Counted from the first letter of the stretch, positions 32,298 to 42,890 are shown. The stretch is 64,000 nt of DNA from Locusta migratoria (GCA_026315105.1 CM048750.1:170714549-170778548), one strand, 5' to 3'. Translations and numbers: made by a program. The notes: generated from the letters alone by a model not told the origin.

Positions 32298-35200
32298 ATG
32301 GCCACTACCCCGAACCCAAACTTAATGGAAATTATTCAGTTACAGACGGCGCAAATAACACAACTTCTCCAGGCTGTGGCCCAGCTCACGGCGCAAGCAG
32401 CTAACCAACAACAACAGCCGCCGCTTCAGCAGCCCACACCTGCCGCCGCAACGCTTCCTACCTTCCGCCAGTACAACGAACGTGAGGAAGAATGGAGCGA
32501 CTATTTCGCACAGTTTCAAGAACTCGTCGCGGCTCATCAGATTACAGGTCAGAGAGTGAAGACCCTTTTCTTATCGATTGTGGGCCCCCAGACATTCGTA
32601 CTATTGCAAAAACTTTTCCCTCTCGCATCTCCTCGTGATGTAGACTTTGAACAAATTGTAGATGCACTGAATGCTCATTATGAGAGAAAAGTTCTTGTAG
32701 CCGCTGCACGATACCGATTTTTCAGACTTAAAAAATTACCGCAGCAGTCCCACCAAGAGTGGATTACGGAATTGAAGGGCTTAACCCGCCAATGTAAATT
32801 TACTTGCTCTTGTGGACTTTCTTATAGTGACGTTATGTTGAGGGATGCGATTACGCAGAATATTCAGGACCCCAGAATTAGAGCAGCAATTCTGAAACAG
32901 TCTGACCCCTCATTAGACAGTGTACTGCAGCTTATAGAAGCGCATGATACTTTTGACTTAGCAGATGTAGAAATGCAAAGCCACAGTGTAAATTCAGTGC
33001 GCCGTAACGGACGCTTTCCTAGCCGTAGTTCTCAGTGTAGCACTAGTGATTCTTACAATAGTACAGGCCGTGCTGAACAGACAGTGAACAGTAGCCAGTG
33101 TAAAAGTGCGACACAAAGGTCGCCCCGTCGTGTTAGAAACAGTGATTTGAATAACGGGCGCCAACGCTCATTTCAGAAAAATGTTCGTAAGTCTTGCCCC
33201 CAGTGTGTGTCTCGCCACAAGCGTGCTCATTGCCCTAGTCGCAACGCAACCTGTTATCAATGTGGCAAATCGGGACATGTACAGTCTGTGTGTATGCAAA
33301 TTCAAAACTCAAAGAACAGTAACGTTAGAAACGGTGCTTCGCAAAGTGCGAGAACAGTTCATTCTGTAAATGTTATACGGGCTGTGGAATTGAACAGTGC
33401 TTTCCTTGGATCTCAATTGCAAGAAAGTAGTTCTGTGCCTAAAGCAAAACTATATAGTGCACCACTTAGCAAGCGCCGACGAGCGCGTAAAACAGTGCAA
33501 CGGAAAAGGGTTCGGGACAAGCAAAATGACTATGAACAGTGCATTCCTGTAGTGAAAATAGTGCCTTCTGCAACTGCTCCTTGTAATAGTGCCCAGTACT
33601 GTGTAGATAGTGCCAGTAGACTTGTTGTAGATACTGAAAGTAATTTTAGTGCAGTAGCCTCGCATTGCGCGGACGCCGATCCGGCGGTAGTGTCATCTAG
33701 TGACAGTGTTGTTAATCCCCTGCGTGCCGAGTCTGAGCCGCTTACTTCACTACGCGGCCCGCGCAAGCGCAGTAAACAAACCGTAGCAGACGTTGCCCAC
33801 ATTCGCGCACTTGTCGTGCGCCAGAAGCACAAACTGTTTGTGACTCTTTCGATAGAAAATAAGACTGTGCAATTTCAGCTTGATACTGGTTCCGCTGTTA
33901 CATTAATTAATAAAGATACTTATGAACTTCTGGGTTCGCCAAAATTGTCGCCGTCACAGCAAGTGTTAACAGCTTATACAGGTGAAAATATTCCCGTGCT
34001 AGGAACGTGTAGCCTGCCCGCCTCTTTTCAAGGTGTAACAAAAACAGTTTCTTTTGTAGTTCTTCGGGCCAAATCGACACAGAACATTTTTGGACTAGAT
34101 GCTTTTGACTTGTTTGGTTTATCAATTCAAAGAGATGTGCTTCAAATTTCGTCAGTAGTGCCTCAGGACAAAATCAATGCTTTATGTGACAAATATAGTG
34201 ACTTGTTTTCGCCGGAACTAGGTTGTGCAAAAGACTTCGTGGCACATGTAACTTTAAAAGAATCTGCAGTTCCAAAATTTCGTAAAGCTAGACCAGTGCC
34301 TATCGCCTTGCGTGATACAGTTGCCGAAGAACTTAAACGTTGGCAAGATAGTGGGGTTATTTCTCCTGTTTCTGCGAGTCAGTGGGCCTCGCCTATAGTA
34401 ATTATACCCAAGCCGTCAGGAAAACTTCGTCTCTGTGCAGACTTCAAATCAACAGTGAACAGTCAAACAATTGTAGACACTTATCCCCTGCCCAGACCTG
34501 ACGAACTGATGGACAAATTAGGACAGTCTCGCTTCTTTTCCAAGATTGATTTAGCAGAGGCATACTTACAAATTCCGCTTGATGACGAGTCAAAAAAATT
34601 TTTCGTCATTAATACTCACATGGGCCTTTTTCAATTTCAACGCCTACCCTTTGGCAGTTCTTCCGCTCCCGCTATTTTTCAGCGTTTTTTGGAACAGCTG
34701 ACAGTTTCTGTACCGTGTTGTTCGAACTATTTAGATGATATTGTGGTATCCGGACGTACAGTTGAAGAACATTTAGCAAACCTGGAGTGCCTTTTCAAAG
34801 TTTTGACTGCAGCAGGTCTACGTTGCAATAAAGCAAAGTGTTCGTTTTTTCAAACTGAAATAGAGTACCTAGGCCATGTGATTAATGCCCAAGGAATTCA
34901 TCCGTTACAGTCACATCTTAGAGCAACCAAAGATTTGCCTCCTCCTAAGAATGTACACGAATTGCAAGCAGTAATGGGAAAGCTGAACTATTATTTCAGA
35001 TTTATTCCCAATGCCTCTCAGATTGCAGCTCCACTGCATCACTTACGTAGGAAGAATGTTCCTTTTGTATGGTCTAAAGATTGTCAGGTTGCCTTTGACA
35101 AACTAAAGTCTGCACTACTCAGTGATGCATGTTTGATTCCCTTTGACCCACAGAAGCCTGTAGTGTTAGCAGTTGACGCCTCGTCGTACGGTCTGGGCGC

Positions 35201-37262
35201 GGTGATCTCACATCGCATTGGATCTCACGATCGTCCTATTGCCTTTGCATCCAAGCTACTGACGCCGACGCAACAGAATTACAGTCAGATAGAAAAGGAG
35301 GCCTTAGCAATCATTTACGGCGTCACAAAGTTTCATCATTATCTCTATGGCAGAAAATTCTATTTGTTGACAGACCACAAGCCTCTCACGTCGTTGTTCT
35401 CACCCACAACGCCGATTCCGCCACGTACGACACAAAAGCTTCAGAGATGGTCCTTGATATTGTCAAATTATCAGTATGAGATTTTGTACCGACCTACCAC
35501 TAAACATGCCAACGCGGACACACTTTCCCGACTTCCGGTTGGATTCTTCAGAAATGGCATGTTGTCAGATAGACTCCAGAGATGCTTCCGCTGTCGCAGA
35601 CTTTCCTTTAAACTCTCGTCGGGTTGCACAGGAAACAGCTGCGGATGCAGACCTAAGTGTGGTAGCACGTTTTGTTCGCTCTGGGTGCCTGCCAGAGCCA
35701 AAGACATTGATCGGCCTCTGGTTCGACGTTATTTTGCACTACGTCATGCATTGTCTTTAAGTCAGGGTGTTCTGTTGTTACATACGGACAACGACCAAGC
35801 AAGAGTGATTGTTCCTCGTTCCCTGCAACGAGAAGTGTTACGCCTCCTGCATCAAGGACATTGGGGCAGTGTTAGGACAAAGCAATTGGCCAGACGTCAT
35901 TGTACCTGGGTTGGTATGGACGCTCAGATAGAGAACATGACGTCACAGTGTACTGTTTGTGCGGAGCATCAGGCGGCTTCTCCGCAGCGTTTCTCAGACT
36001 GGCCACGCCCCAACGGACCCTGGCAACGTTTACATATTGACTTTGCCGGACCTTTCTGGAATACGCGCTGGTTAATTGTTGTAGACGCTTTCAGCAAGTT
36101 TCCTTTTGTGATTGCCATGAACTCAACGACAGCTTCTAGTACAATCAGTGCCTTAACATCAGTGTTTTGCATCGAAGGCTTGCCTGAAACTATCGTCAGT
36201 GACAATGGACCTCAGTTTGTTAGTGCGGAATTTCAACAGTTTTGTCGTGTGAATGGCATTCAGCATATTACCACTGCACCTTTTCACCCTCAGTCCAATG
36301 GTGAAGCAGAACGTTTCGTTCGAACATTCAAGTCTCACATGGAGAAGATGAAAGGTCAGCACTCCAGGCAGCAAGCTCTTCAAATTTTCCTGTCTACGTA
36401 TCGATGCATGCCACGTGACGGCCCGTCTCCTGCCGAGCTGCTACACGGCCGCCGTCACCGCACTCTCCTTCACCTGCTGCAGCCTCCCACGCACCGAGTC
36501 GGTTCGTATGGCGCTACGCGTTTTCAGGTTTCTACGCCGGTGCTGTACAGGGTGTTTGCTGGAAACAAGAAGACATGGTTGTCGGGCACCATTCAACGCG
36601 TGCTTGGTCGCAATATTGTTGTTGTACGTTCTTCCACAGGGTCGGAGCTGCGGCGCCACGCAAACCAATTGCGCCTGCACAGGCCGCCCGATCCTGTCTC
36701 CGGTTTCTTGATTCCAGACCCAGTTCACCGCCAGGGAGCACAAACACATCGTTCGTCAACGGGTCCAGCGTCCCCGGACTACGAGATCGTCCCGATGGAG
36801 ATCGACGCGACGCCGCCTTTGCCGCCGCCGCAGATGACAGCGTCACCGAGAGGGACTCCGGGACCGTGCGTGCCGCCGCCGCCTGGGCCACGCACCTCAG
36901 AAGAAGATGACCTGCTCCCTCTGGGCGGGGGCGGGCGCCCTTCCCCAGGTTTCGGCGGGTTCCCTGGAGGATCTCAAGGCAGATGCCGGGGCGCGGACGG
37001 CGTCTCGATCCCGGCCTCAGCTACGACGCCCGTCCCACCAGTAACGCCCCCGCCCAGGCCCTCCTCCCAGTGCCGTCGCCGTGGCCCTCAGCCCTACGCC
37101 ACGACGGCGCGGCGGTTTGGGGGGGAGGGGTGTGGTGTCGCACAAGTACAAAGTGCACGCCACTTACTTTCGCCGCGCGCCGCCATGCACGCACGGCGCG
37201 GCGTTCTCACGACGACAGCCACGAGCGCCCTCTGCAACAACTCCGCTCGTGGCCACCATTGA
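32298..37262 (+). CDS. Gypsy Gag-Pol polyprotein, 1654 codons, uninterrupted
   Basis: One open frame with ATG at 32298. Gag: Gln-rich start, then capsid-like helical part. A CCHC zinc knuckle (CYQCGKSGHVQSVC) is at residues 319-332. Protease: LDTGSAVTLI at about 528. Reverse transcriptase: about 670-850, with IIPKPSGKLRLCADF, FSKIDLAEAY and the catalytic YLDD at about 811. RNase H: LAVDASSYGLGAV at about 957 and EKEALAI. Integrase: HHCC zinc domain about 1185-1225, first Asp in HIDFAGPF about 1247, second in SDNGPQF about 1301, Glu in NGEAERF about 1337. A Pro-rich tail follows. All catalytic residues are present. Between about 1081 and 1134 the translation is Cys/Arg-rich and atypical; another frame (35545-35700) carries the acidic linker-like sequence, so two compensating frameshifts are likely. 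The last 43 codons are encoded by the 3' LTR. Gag and Pol in one frame is unusual but known for some Gypsy lineages. Confidence 0.93.
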   Translation: MATTPNPNLMEIIQLQTAQITQLLQAVAQLTAQAANQQQQPPLQQPTPAAATLPTFRQYNEREEEWSDYFAQFQELVAAHQITGQRVKTLFLSIVGPQTFVLLQKLFPLASPRDVDFEQIVDALNAHYERKVLVAAARYRFFRLKKLPQQSHQEWITELKGLTRQCKFTCSCGLSYSDVMLRDAITQNIQDPRIRAAILKQSDPSLDSVLQLIEAHDTFDLADVEMQSHSVNSVRRNGRFPSRSSQCSTSDSYNSTGRAEQTVNSSQCKSATQRSPRRVRNSDLNNGRQRSFQKNVRKSCPQCVSRHKRAHCPSRNATCYQCGKSGHVQSVCMQIQNSKNSNVRNGASQSARTVHSVNVIRAVELNSAFLGSQLQESSSVPKAKLYSAPLSKRRRARKTVQRKRVRDKQNDYEQCIPVVKIVPSATAPCNSAQYCVDSASRLVVDTESNFSAVASHCADADPAVVSSSDSVVNPLRAESEPLTSLRGPRKRSKQTVADVAHIRALVVRQKHKLFVTLSIENKTVQFQLDTGSAVTLINKDTYELLGSPKLSPSQQVLTAYTGENIPVLGTCSLPASFQGVTKTVSFVVLRAKSTQNIFGLDAFDLFGLSIQRDVLQISSVVPQDKINALCDKYSDLFSPELGCAKDFVAHVTLKESAVPKFRKARPVPIALRDTVAEELKRWQDSGVISPVSASQWASPIVIIPKPSGKLRLCADFKSTVNSQTIVDTYPLPRPDELMDKLGQSRFFSKIDLAEAYLQIPLDDESKKFFVINTHMGLFQFQRLPFGSSSAPAIFQRFLEQLTVSVPCCSNYLDDIVVSGRTVEEHLANLECLFKVLTAAGLRCNKAKCSFFQTEIEYLGHVINAQGIHPLQSHLRATKDLPPPKNVHELQAVMGKLNYYFRFIPNASQIAAPLHHLRRKNVPFVWSKDCQVAFDKLKSALLSDACLIPFDPQKPVVLAVDASSYGLGAVISHRIGSHDRPIAFASKLLTPTQQNYSQIEKEALAIIYGVTKFHHYLYGRKFYLLTDHKPLTSLFSPTTPIPPRTTQKLQRWSLILSNYQYEILYRPTTKHANADTLSRLPVGFFRNGMLSDRLQRCFRCRRLSFKLSSGCTGNSCGCRPKCGSTFCSLWVPARAKDIDRPLVRRYFALRHALSLSQGVLLLHTDNDQARVIVPRSLQREVLRLLHQGHWGSVRTKQLARRHCTWVGMDAQIENMTSQCTVCAEHQAASPQRFSDWPRPNGPWQRLHIDFAGPFWNTRWLIVVDAFSKFPFVIAMNSTTASSTISALTSVFCIEGLPETIVSDNGPQFVSAEFQQFCRVNGIQHITTAPFHPQSNGEAERFVRTFKSHMEKMKGQHSRQQALQIFLSTYRCMPRDGPSPAELLHGRRHRTLLHLLQPPTHRVGSYGATRFQVSTPVLYRVFAGNKKTWLSGTIQRVLGRNIVVVRSSTGSELRRHANQLRLHRPPDPVSGFLIPDPVHRQGAQTHRSSTGPASPDYEIVPMEIDATPPLPPPQMTASPRGTPGPCVPPPPGPRTSEEDDLLPLGGGGRPSPGFGGFPGGSQGRCRGADGVSIPASATTPVPPVTPPPRPSSQCRRRGPQPYATTARRFGGEGCGVAQVQSARHLLSPRAAMHARRGVLTTTATSALCNNSARGHH
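37118..37130 (+). promoter_or_regulatory. Polypurine tract
   Basis: GGGGGGGGAGGGG abuts the 3' LTR (TGTGGTG), the position of the plus-strand DNA primer. Confidence 0.8.
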
Positions 37263-37597
37263 AGGACATCGGTCACTTCGGACTGAGATAGCAACCAGTT
37301 AGGACCTTCGTAATCAGATAGGCACCAGTGAAGACTTTGCTATTGTACAGGCACTAGGCAGGCCTCTAACAACTATGTATCAACACTCTGCAGTACTATG
37401 TAAAAGTTAAGTATTGTTACATTCTGTGCAATATATATCTCTTTCTAATTTACTCTAGTGTTTATAGTTTCTGGCTGCTCCCCTCCGTACCTGCACCAGC
37501 GTGCTATCTATATCCCTGTGTCGGTCTCATCCACCCGGCCACCGACACCTACGACGAGGCTGGGACACAAAAGCGGCGACGAAGTCGGGACACAAAA
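37131..37597 (+). repeat. 3' LTR of the Gypsy element
   Basis: Same length as the 5' LTR (offset exactly 5532 at both ends). Differences seen: GTGCACGCC versus GTACGCGCC near 37152, and CTATATCCC versus CTATATTCC near 37510. Confidence 0.93.
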
Positions 37598-37602
37598 CAT
37601 AT

Positions 37603-37879
37603 AATTTAATACATATACATATTTCATATAATTTAGAAATCAATGCAGTGAAGTATCTTAAGTAAGACTATTGTCCCTGTTGTCTATCCAAAAGGTTCTT
37701 TAATGAATGTTATTGAGGGACTTGTGTTGATAATTTGAATTTAATCAAGATGTGTCTTCAAGCCAATCGACAATATTTGCAAGTTTGTTGCACTCTGAAC
37801 TGTCATATAAACGTTTTCTTCAAAAGTTTTCTTTAATTAAGAAGCACTAAATCTTGAGTGGATTTATTGCCCCTTTTCT
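37603..37879. other. AT-rich flank, no gene
   Basis: Continues the ATAATTTAATACATATACAT-type repeat seen before the 5' LTR, showing that the element landed in a locally repetitive AT-rich stretch. Confidence 0.5.
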
Positions 37880-38102
37880 ACATCTACACGGGATACTCTG
37901 CAAATCACATTTAAGTGCTTAGCACAGGGTTCGTCGAACCACCTTTATACTATTTATCATGCGAATGTTAGCGATCGGAGTTTCGTAAGTAGCCCACGCC
38001 GCAGCGATAAGCGCCCTTGTTGTATCATTTCCGTAACGCTGTCTCCCCTGTAACGTCACAGTACAAAACGAGCTGCCTTCTTTGGACTCTTTCAATGTCC
38101 AT

Positions 38103-38590
38103 CTTCATGTTTTCGCGGCGCAATGTCTGTTCAAAGAAGTTTCGGGTGTGCAGCCGCATAAAGTTTTCTTCTTCTAATATTTCGGCTGAGAAACGTTCAG
38201 CCATCTTCAGAGACGAGTCGAAGACTGACGCTCCAGCACACGCTTCGTGCTTATAAACGCGCGGGCCGCACTACTGCGCATGCGGCCACAGATACAACAA
38301 GGCGCCAAAGACGTTACTCGGCGGTAAGGAAGTACACGTATATGTAAATTATGTCTGTAGCTGCATGGTCGATTAATGCGGAGAAATCGATGTATTATGA
38401 TCTGTGCTGTGGCGGCGTCTTTGTAAATTTATTAAAGAAAGTGCCGGATTCCATAATTTATCTAAACTGAAGCCACTGTCCCTGTTAATTAAATTCGTCC
38501 CCAAGCGAATCTCTATTGCTTCTTTCACTACTAAGTCCCAGAAAGATGAAGTGGAAGCTAAAATTTTGACGTTTTCGTACTTCATGGAGT
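38103..38590 (-). pseudogene. Penelope-like element 3' fragment
   Basis: On the minus strand about 38580-38430 translates to VKILASTSSFWDLVVKEAIE and LDKLWNPALSLI, matching the extreme C-terminus of Penelope-like proteins (KEAIEI...N...GF.L...WNPAL). The 3' side carries a hammerhead-like motif and GC-rich sequence. It is inserted into the LINE at 37880-38870. Confidence 0.65.
38179..38210 (-). ncRNA. Hammerhead-ribozyme-like core
   Basis: Minus strand: CTGAAGA, stem II GGCTGA...TCAGCC (six pairs), then GAAATATT. It lies in the 3' UTR of the Penelope-like fragment, where such motifs are known to occur. Confidence 0.5.
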
Positions 38591-38870
38591 GTCCTCCGTC
38601 AAACCCACCTGATAAGGATCCCACACTGGGCAGCAATACTCCAAAAAAGGACGGACAAGCGTATTGTATGCAGTTTCTTTAGTAGTTCTGTTGCATCTTT
38701 TAAGGGTTCTAACAATGAAACGCGGTCTCTGGTTCGCCTTTCCCGATATTACCTACGTGTTCTTTCCAGTTTAATTTTGAAGTAATAGTTATTCCTAGTT
38801 TTTTTTGTCCAGTTTACGGCCTTCATATTTGATTGATTTATCTTGCATCTTGGCTTTTTATAAAGAAGCA

Positions 38871-39956
38871 TGTTGATTTTTTTCCTGTTTTTTGTTTTGA
38901 CCAAGATGTAATAAATAAGTGCTCTAATAAATAGCAATTGGTTCCCATAAACCTTCCCTGGCTTTCCATTAATTACTGTTGTTCTCCCCAATTACATAGT
39001 CACATACACCCATCATCATCAATATAAAATTAGTACAAATACTTTGTACTCATTCGTAAAATCGCCGTATCAAAGTGGTTAGCTACACGTTTCGACGATA
39101 ATAGTCGACCAAAGAAATAGCATCTCCAGTTAAGAAATGACGTTGCTTCCTTTGTTCTCAACTGCATTTGTTCTCACTGGCGATATGAAGGCGTTCATAA
39201 TAATATATCGACAGGGAACAACTCACAGTAAAGACGAACGTTGAGCCGCCTGCAGACACAAGTAAAAGACACATCAAACACACACACAATTCTAAATTTT
39301 CGGCCGCGGCCTTCCTCAGAAAAGAGCCCATTCATCCGCCCTATCACTCAGGCCCACTCATCCACACACATCAGCCATTTCTGGCCGGCCAAAACAACCT
39401 TTTTCTTTAAGGCGTTGCACACACTGAGGCAGAAGATAAACTGGTAAAATATCTCAAAGATCATCTGCCTTGAGAACAGAGTAGCTGGAAATTGGAGATA
39501 ACTTCACGGGTTTTGCTTCGATGTGAGTAATGTCTCACAGATGCAGTGGGAACCATTGTAAGTGATAACAAGGAAAGCTTTCACGCAGTGCTGAAAAGAT
39601 AACGTCTGACTCGACCGTCCCATTTATTTTAATCTGATCTTAGCGCACAGAGGGCAAATTAACTGATAACTAGAGCACCGGCTCCTTTGAGATCCAATGA
39701 CTGATACATACGCTAAATGTTTTCCTCGCATTCCACAGAAACTAAATGTTTTAACATTAATGTAACCTGCGTGCCTGTTGCACACATAAAAAAGATCCAA
39801 GAAACAACGAAGTAAGAATCTATAATCACCACTAACGACCGCATCTACAATCTGCATCTGTGCCTCTCTTAAAACCAACGAGGAATATGCCCTCTAATAT
39901 TCCTGTCTTCCCATTTAATTGTATTAATGGGAGATTTTCAACACCAGTACTTAAAA
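38871..39956. other. No gene recognised
   Basis: Short frames only; CCACACACATCAGCC-type CA-rich patches near 39280-39380. Confidence 0.45.
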
Positions 39957-39958
39957 TA

Positions 39959-41237
39959 CACTCCTGTCCATTAAAATTACTACATCACGACGATGATATG
40001 CTACAGGCGCGAAATTTAACCGACAGGAAGAAGATGCTGTGATATTCACACAAGGTTGTCGCTGGTTGCAACACCTACAACGTGCTGACATGAGGAAAGT
40101 TTCCAACCGATTTCTCATACACAAACAGCACGCAGTTGGCCAGCGTTGCCTGGTGAAACGTTGTTGTGATACCTCGTGTAAGGAGGAGAAATGCGTACCA
40201 TCACGTTTCCGACTGTTAGCAGAATATGGAATCCGTGGGTTCAGGAGGGCAATACGGAACGGCGTGCTGGATCCCAACGGCTTCGTATCACTAGCAGTCG
40301 AGATGTCAGGCATCTTATTCGCATGGCTGTAACGAATCGTGCAACCTCGTCTCGATCCCTGTGTCAATAGATCGAGGAGTTTGAAAGATAACAACCATCT
40401 GCACTAAAAGTTCGGCGACGTTTGCAGCAGCATGGACTATCAGCTCGGAGACCTTGGCTGCGTTACCCCTGACGCTGCATCACAGACAGAAGTGCCTGCG
40501 ATGGTGTACGCAACGACGAACCTGTGTGCACGAACTGCAAAACGTCATTTTTTTTTTTCGGATGAATCCAGGTTCAGTTTACAGCATCATGATTGTCACA
40601 TACGTGTTTGGCGACATCGCTGTGAACGCACACTGGAAGCGTGTATTCGTCATCGCCATACTGGCGTATCACACGGCGTGATGGTATGGGGTGCCATTGG
40701 TTACACATCTCGGTCACTTCTTGTTCGCATCGACGGCACTTTGAACAATGGCCCTTACATTTCATATATGTAACGAACCGTGGCTCTACCCTTCAATCGA
40801 TCCCGGCAAAACCCTACATTCCAGCAGGATAATGCACTACCGCATGTTGCAGGTCCTGTACGGGCCTTTCTGGATACGAAAATGTTCGACTGGTGCCCTG
40901 GCCAGCACCAATTGAAAACGTCTGGTCAATGGTGGCCGAGCAACTGGCTCGTCACAATACGCCAGTCACTACTATTGATGAACTGTGGAATCGTGTTGAA
41001 GCTGCATGGGCATCTGTACCTGTACACGCCATCCAAGCTCTGTTTGACTCCATGCCCAGACGTATCAAGGCCGTTATTACGGCCAGAGGAGTTGTTCTGG
41101 GACCTGATTTCTCAGGATCTATGCATCCAAACTGCGTGAAAATGTAATCACACGTCAGTTCTAGTATATTTGCCCAATGAATACCCGTTTATCAACGGCA
41201 TTTCTTCTCGGTGTAGCAATTTTAATGATCAGTAGTG
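39959..41237 (+). mobile_element. Tc1-like DNA transposon, 1.28 kb
   Basis: Terminal inverted repeats CACTCCTGTCCATTAAAATT (39959) and, inverted, CACTACTGATCATTAAAATT (ending 41237). Flanking TA duplications at 39957-39958 and 41238-41239. Length and TA target are those of a full-size Tc1 element with a damaged transposase. Confidence 0.88.
40020..41147 (+). pseudogene. Tc1-like transposase, frameshifted
   Basis: Pieces in order: N-terminal helix-turn-helix part with KVSNRFLIHKQHAVGQRCLV (about 40098); FFSDESRFSL with the first catalytic-region Asp (about 40555); VMVWGAIGY (about 40681); QQDNALPHVAG with the second Asp (about 40822); PIENVWSMVAEQL with the Glu (about 40905). Between the second Asp and the Glu a deletion of about 19 bases removes the usual SPDLS stretch and shifts the frame. 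Stops occur between 40332 and 40432. The catalytic triad codons survive but no continuous protein can be made. Confidence 0.82.
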
Positions 41238-41269
41238 TATTTCATACCAGCGAGAGAGTCGTCGCCAGC

Positions 41270-41392
41270 CTTGCCCCGGAGTGAGCAGTCGCTCTCTGTC
41301 GGAGATTCAAGTCTTCCTGCGTTTGTGTGTTTGTGTTGTACTTGTAAGTTTAGGGAGCGGTAGGTTGGTCCCATAGCTTTAGAAACGTTTGA
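41270..41392 (+). mobile_element. Degenerate SINE
   Basis: CGGAGATTCAAGTCTTCCTG, GTTGTACTTGTAAGTTTAGGG and CCCATAGCTTTAGAAACGTTTGAACA follow SINE order but are much diverged. Confidence 0.6.
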
Positions 41393-41403
41393 ACAGCATT
41401 ATA

Positions 41404-42177
41404 CAGGGTGTTACTAAAATGTACGGCCAAACTTTCAGGAAACATTCCTCACACACAAAGAAAGAAAATATGTTATGTGGACATGTGTCCGGCAACGATT
41501 AATTTCCATGTTAGAGCTCATTTTACTATTTCTCATGTTCTTCCACCTACGCTCACTGGAGCACGTTATCAAGATACGGGATACTCTACCTGTGCTGCTA
41601 GAACATGTGCCTTTACAAGTACGACACAACATGTGGTTCATGCACGATGGAGCTCCTGCACATTTCAGTCGACGTGTTCGTACGCTTCTCAACAACAGAT
41701 TCGGTGACCGATGGATTGGTAGAGGCGGACCAATTTTATGGCCTCCACGCTCTCCTGACCTCAACCCTCTTAACTTTCATTTATGGGGGCATTTGAAAGC
41801 TCTTGTCTACGCAACCCCGGTACCAAATGTAGAGACTCTTCGTGCTCGAATTGTGGGCGGCTGTGATACGATACGCCATTCTCCAGGGCTTCATCATCGC
41901 ATCAGGGATTCCATGCGACGGAGGGTGGATGCATGTATCTTCGCTAACGGAGGACATTTTGAACATTTCCTGTAACAAAGTGTTTGAAGTCACGCTGGTA
42001 CGTTCTGTTTCTGTGTGTTTCCATTCCTTGATTAATGTGATTTGAAGAGAATTAATAAAATGAGCTCTAACATGGAAATTAAGCGTTTCCGGACACATGT
42101 GCACATATCATATTTTCTTTCTTTGTGTGTGAGGAATGTTTCCTGAAAGTTTGGCCGTACCTTTTTGTAACATCCAG
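41404..42177 (+). mobile_element. Internally deleted mariner/Tc1-type element with ~125-bp TIRs
   Basis: 41404-41526 is matched inverted by 42055-42177 with about ten mismatches. The ends read CAG(G/T)(G/A)TGTTAC. TATA precedes (41400-41403) and follows (42178-42181), so a TA duplication. Only the 3' half of a transposase gene remains between the arms. Confidence 0.87.
41525..41975 (+). pseudogene. Mariner-type transposase, C-terminal half
   Basis: Frame to 41975 contains WFMHDGAPAHFSRRVRTLL (second catalytic Asp in HDGAPAHF, about 41644), PRSPDLNPLNFHLWGHLKALVY (third region, about 41751) and RRRVDACIFANGGHFEHFL at the end. The usual D of NPLDF is N here. The first catalytic Asp and DNA-binding domains are deleted; the left TIR joins straight onto this part. 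Confidence 0.8.
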
Positions 42178-42890
42178 TATAAATACGGTAACACGAAACT
42201 GAGGGTACAGATTTTTAATATTAAATCATACAAGAAGGCCAATGAAACGTACATAATTCGAAGGATGTTTCATCATAGATGTTGCGAATATAAAAATTAT
42301 GTATGCATGTCGCTGTTACGAGTGGTAAAAAGAAAAAGTAATTTTAGGACGATACTCCAAATTCTCCATACGGTTTGCCACTATATTATAACACGTTGTT
42401 TGTGGCATATTGGTACAGGTAAAATTAGTTCAGTCAGTTAGTGCTTGGAGTTCCAATCTTAAGGTCATAGGTTCGATTACCACTGTCCCCAATTTTTTTT
42501 AATTATCTTAATGAGAAACTTTTAAATATAACTAAATAATTCAGTAGAGTTCGGTCCTTTGATGGTTTGAAATTTTATTTTTGTGAACATAGAAAACGAC
42601 ATTCAGCGAATGACGATAGGATTTTTACGAAAAATTTTGTTTTTATTGAAGTTTTGTAACGCTAAATTTTGAAATAAAGCAATTAATTCCCTCATTTATG
42701 TCTTTCATTCTCTCATGTTTCCTCTTTGCCCTTTCTTTCAACTGTTCTCAAAGCCATAACATAAAAACATATAAATGTGCAGTGCTCAATAAATTCCAAT
42801 TAAATGAAAAAAAATTCATTTTCATGACTTTGCAAACACAACGGGTCGATTTCGAACACAGGCAATACTAGTTTCAGTAAATGTGCGTCA
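42178..42890. other. No gene; one tRNA-like patch
   Basis: 42425-42490 has B-box-like AGGTTCGATTACCACTG and an A-box-like AGTCAGTTAGTGC; a weak tRNA-like repeat. The rest is AT-rich and unassigned. Confidence 0.4.

Larger units (their letters stand above)
31599..37597 (+). mobile_element. Complete Gypsy-type LTR retrotransposon, 6.0 kb
   Basis: Two 467-bp direct LTRs (31599-32065 and 37131-37597) are collinear and differ at three positions I can see. They enclose a primer-binding-like site, one long Gag-Pol frame and a polypurine tract. The target duplication CATAT lies at 31594-31598 and 37598-37602 (6 bp if ACATAT, since the LTR ends in A). Domain order protease-RT-RNase H-integrase identifies the Gypsy (Metaviridae-type) superfamily. 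No envelope-like frame follows. The near-identical LTRs imply a recent insertion. Confidence 0.95.
37880..38870 (-). pseudogene. Jockey/CR1-like LINE fragment split by a Penelope-like piece
   Basis: Minus-strand 57945-60548 family. The 3' end with (TGTAGA)n tail is at 37880, running to about 38102. The frame region resumes at about 38590 with the GSLSGGFDGG-frame shadow of SLWDPYQVGLTED and continues to NSTKYLGITIT remnants near 38820. Large deletions and frameshifts. Confidence 0.75.

Noticed and set aside
33450..36910. Several 70-120-codon frames antisense or out of frame within the Gypsy element
   Set aside because: Shadows of the Gag-Pol frame. The plus frame at 35476-35760 is kept only as evidence for the frameshift.
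37603..37640. Longer direct repeat (ATATAATTTAATACATATACAT) flanking the Gypsy element as target duplication
   Set aside because: The shared AT-rich motif is not adjacent on the left in the same register; only CATAT directly abuts both LTRs.
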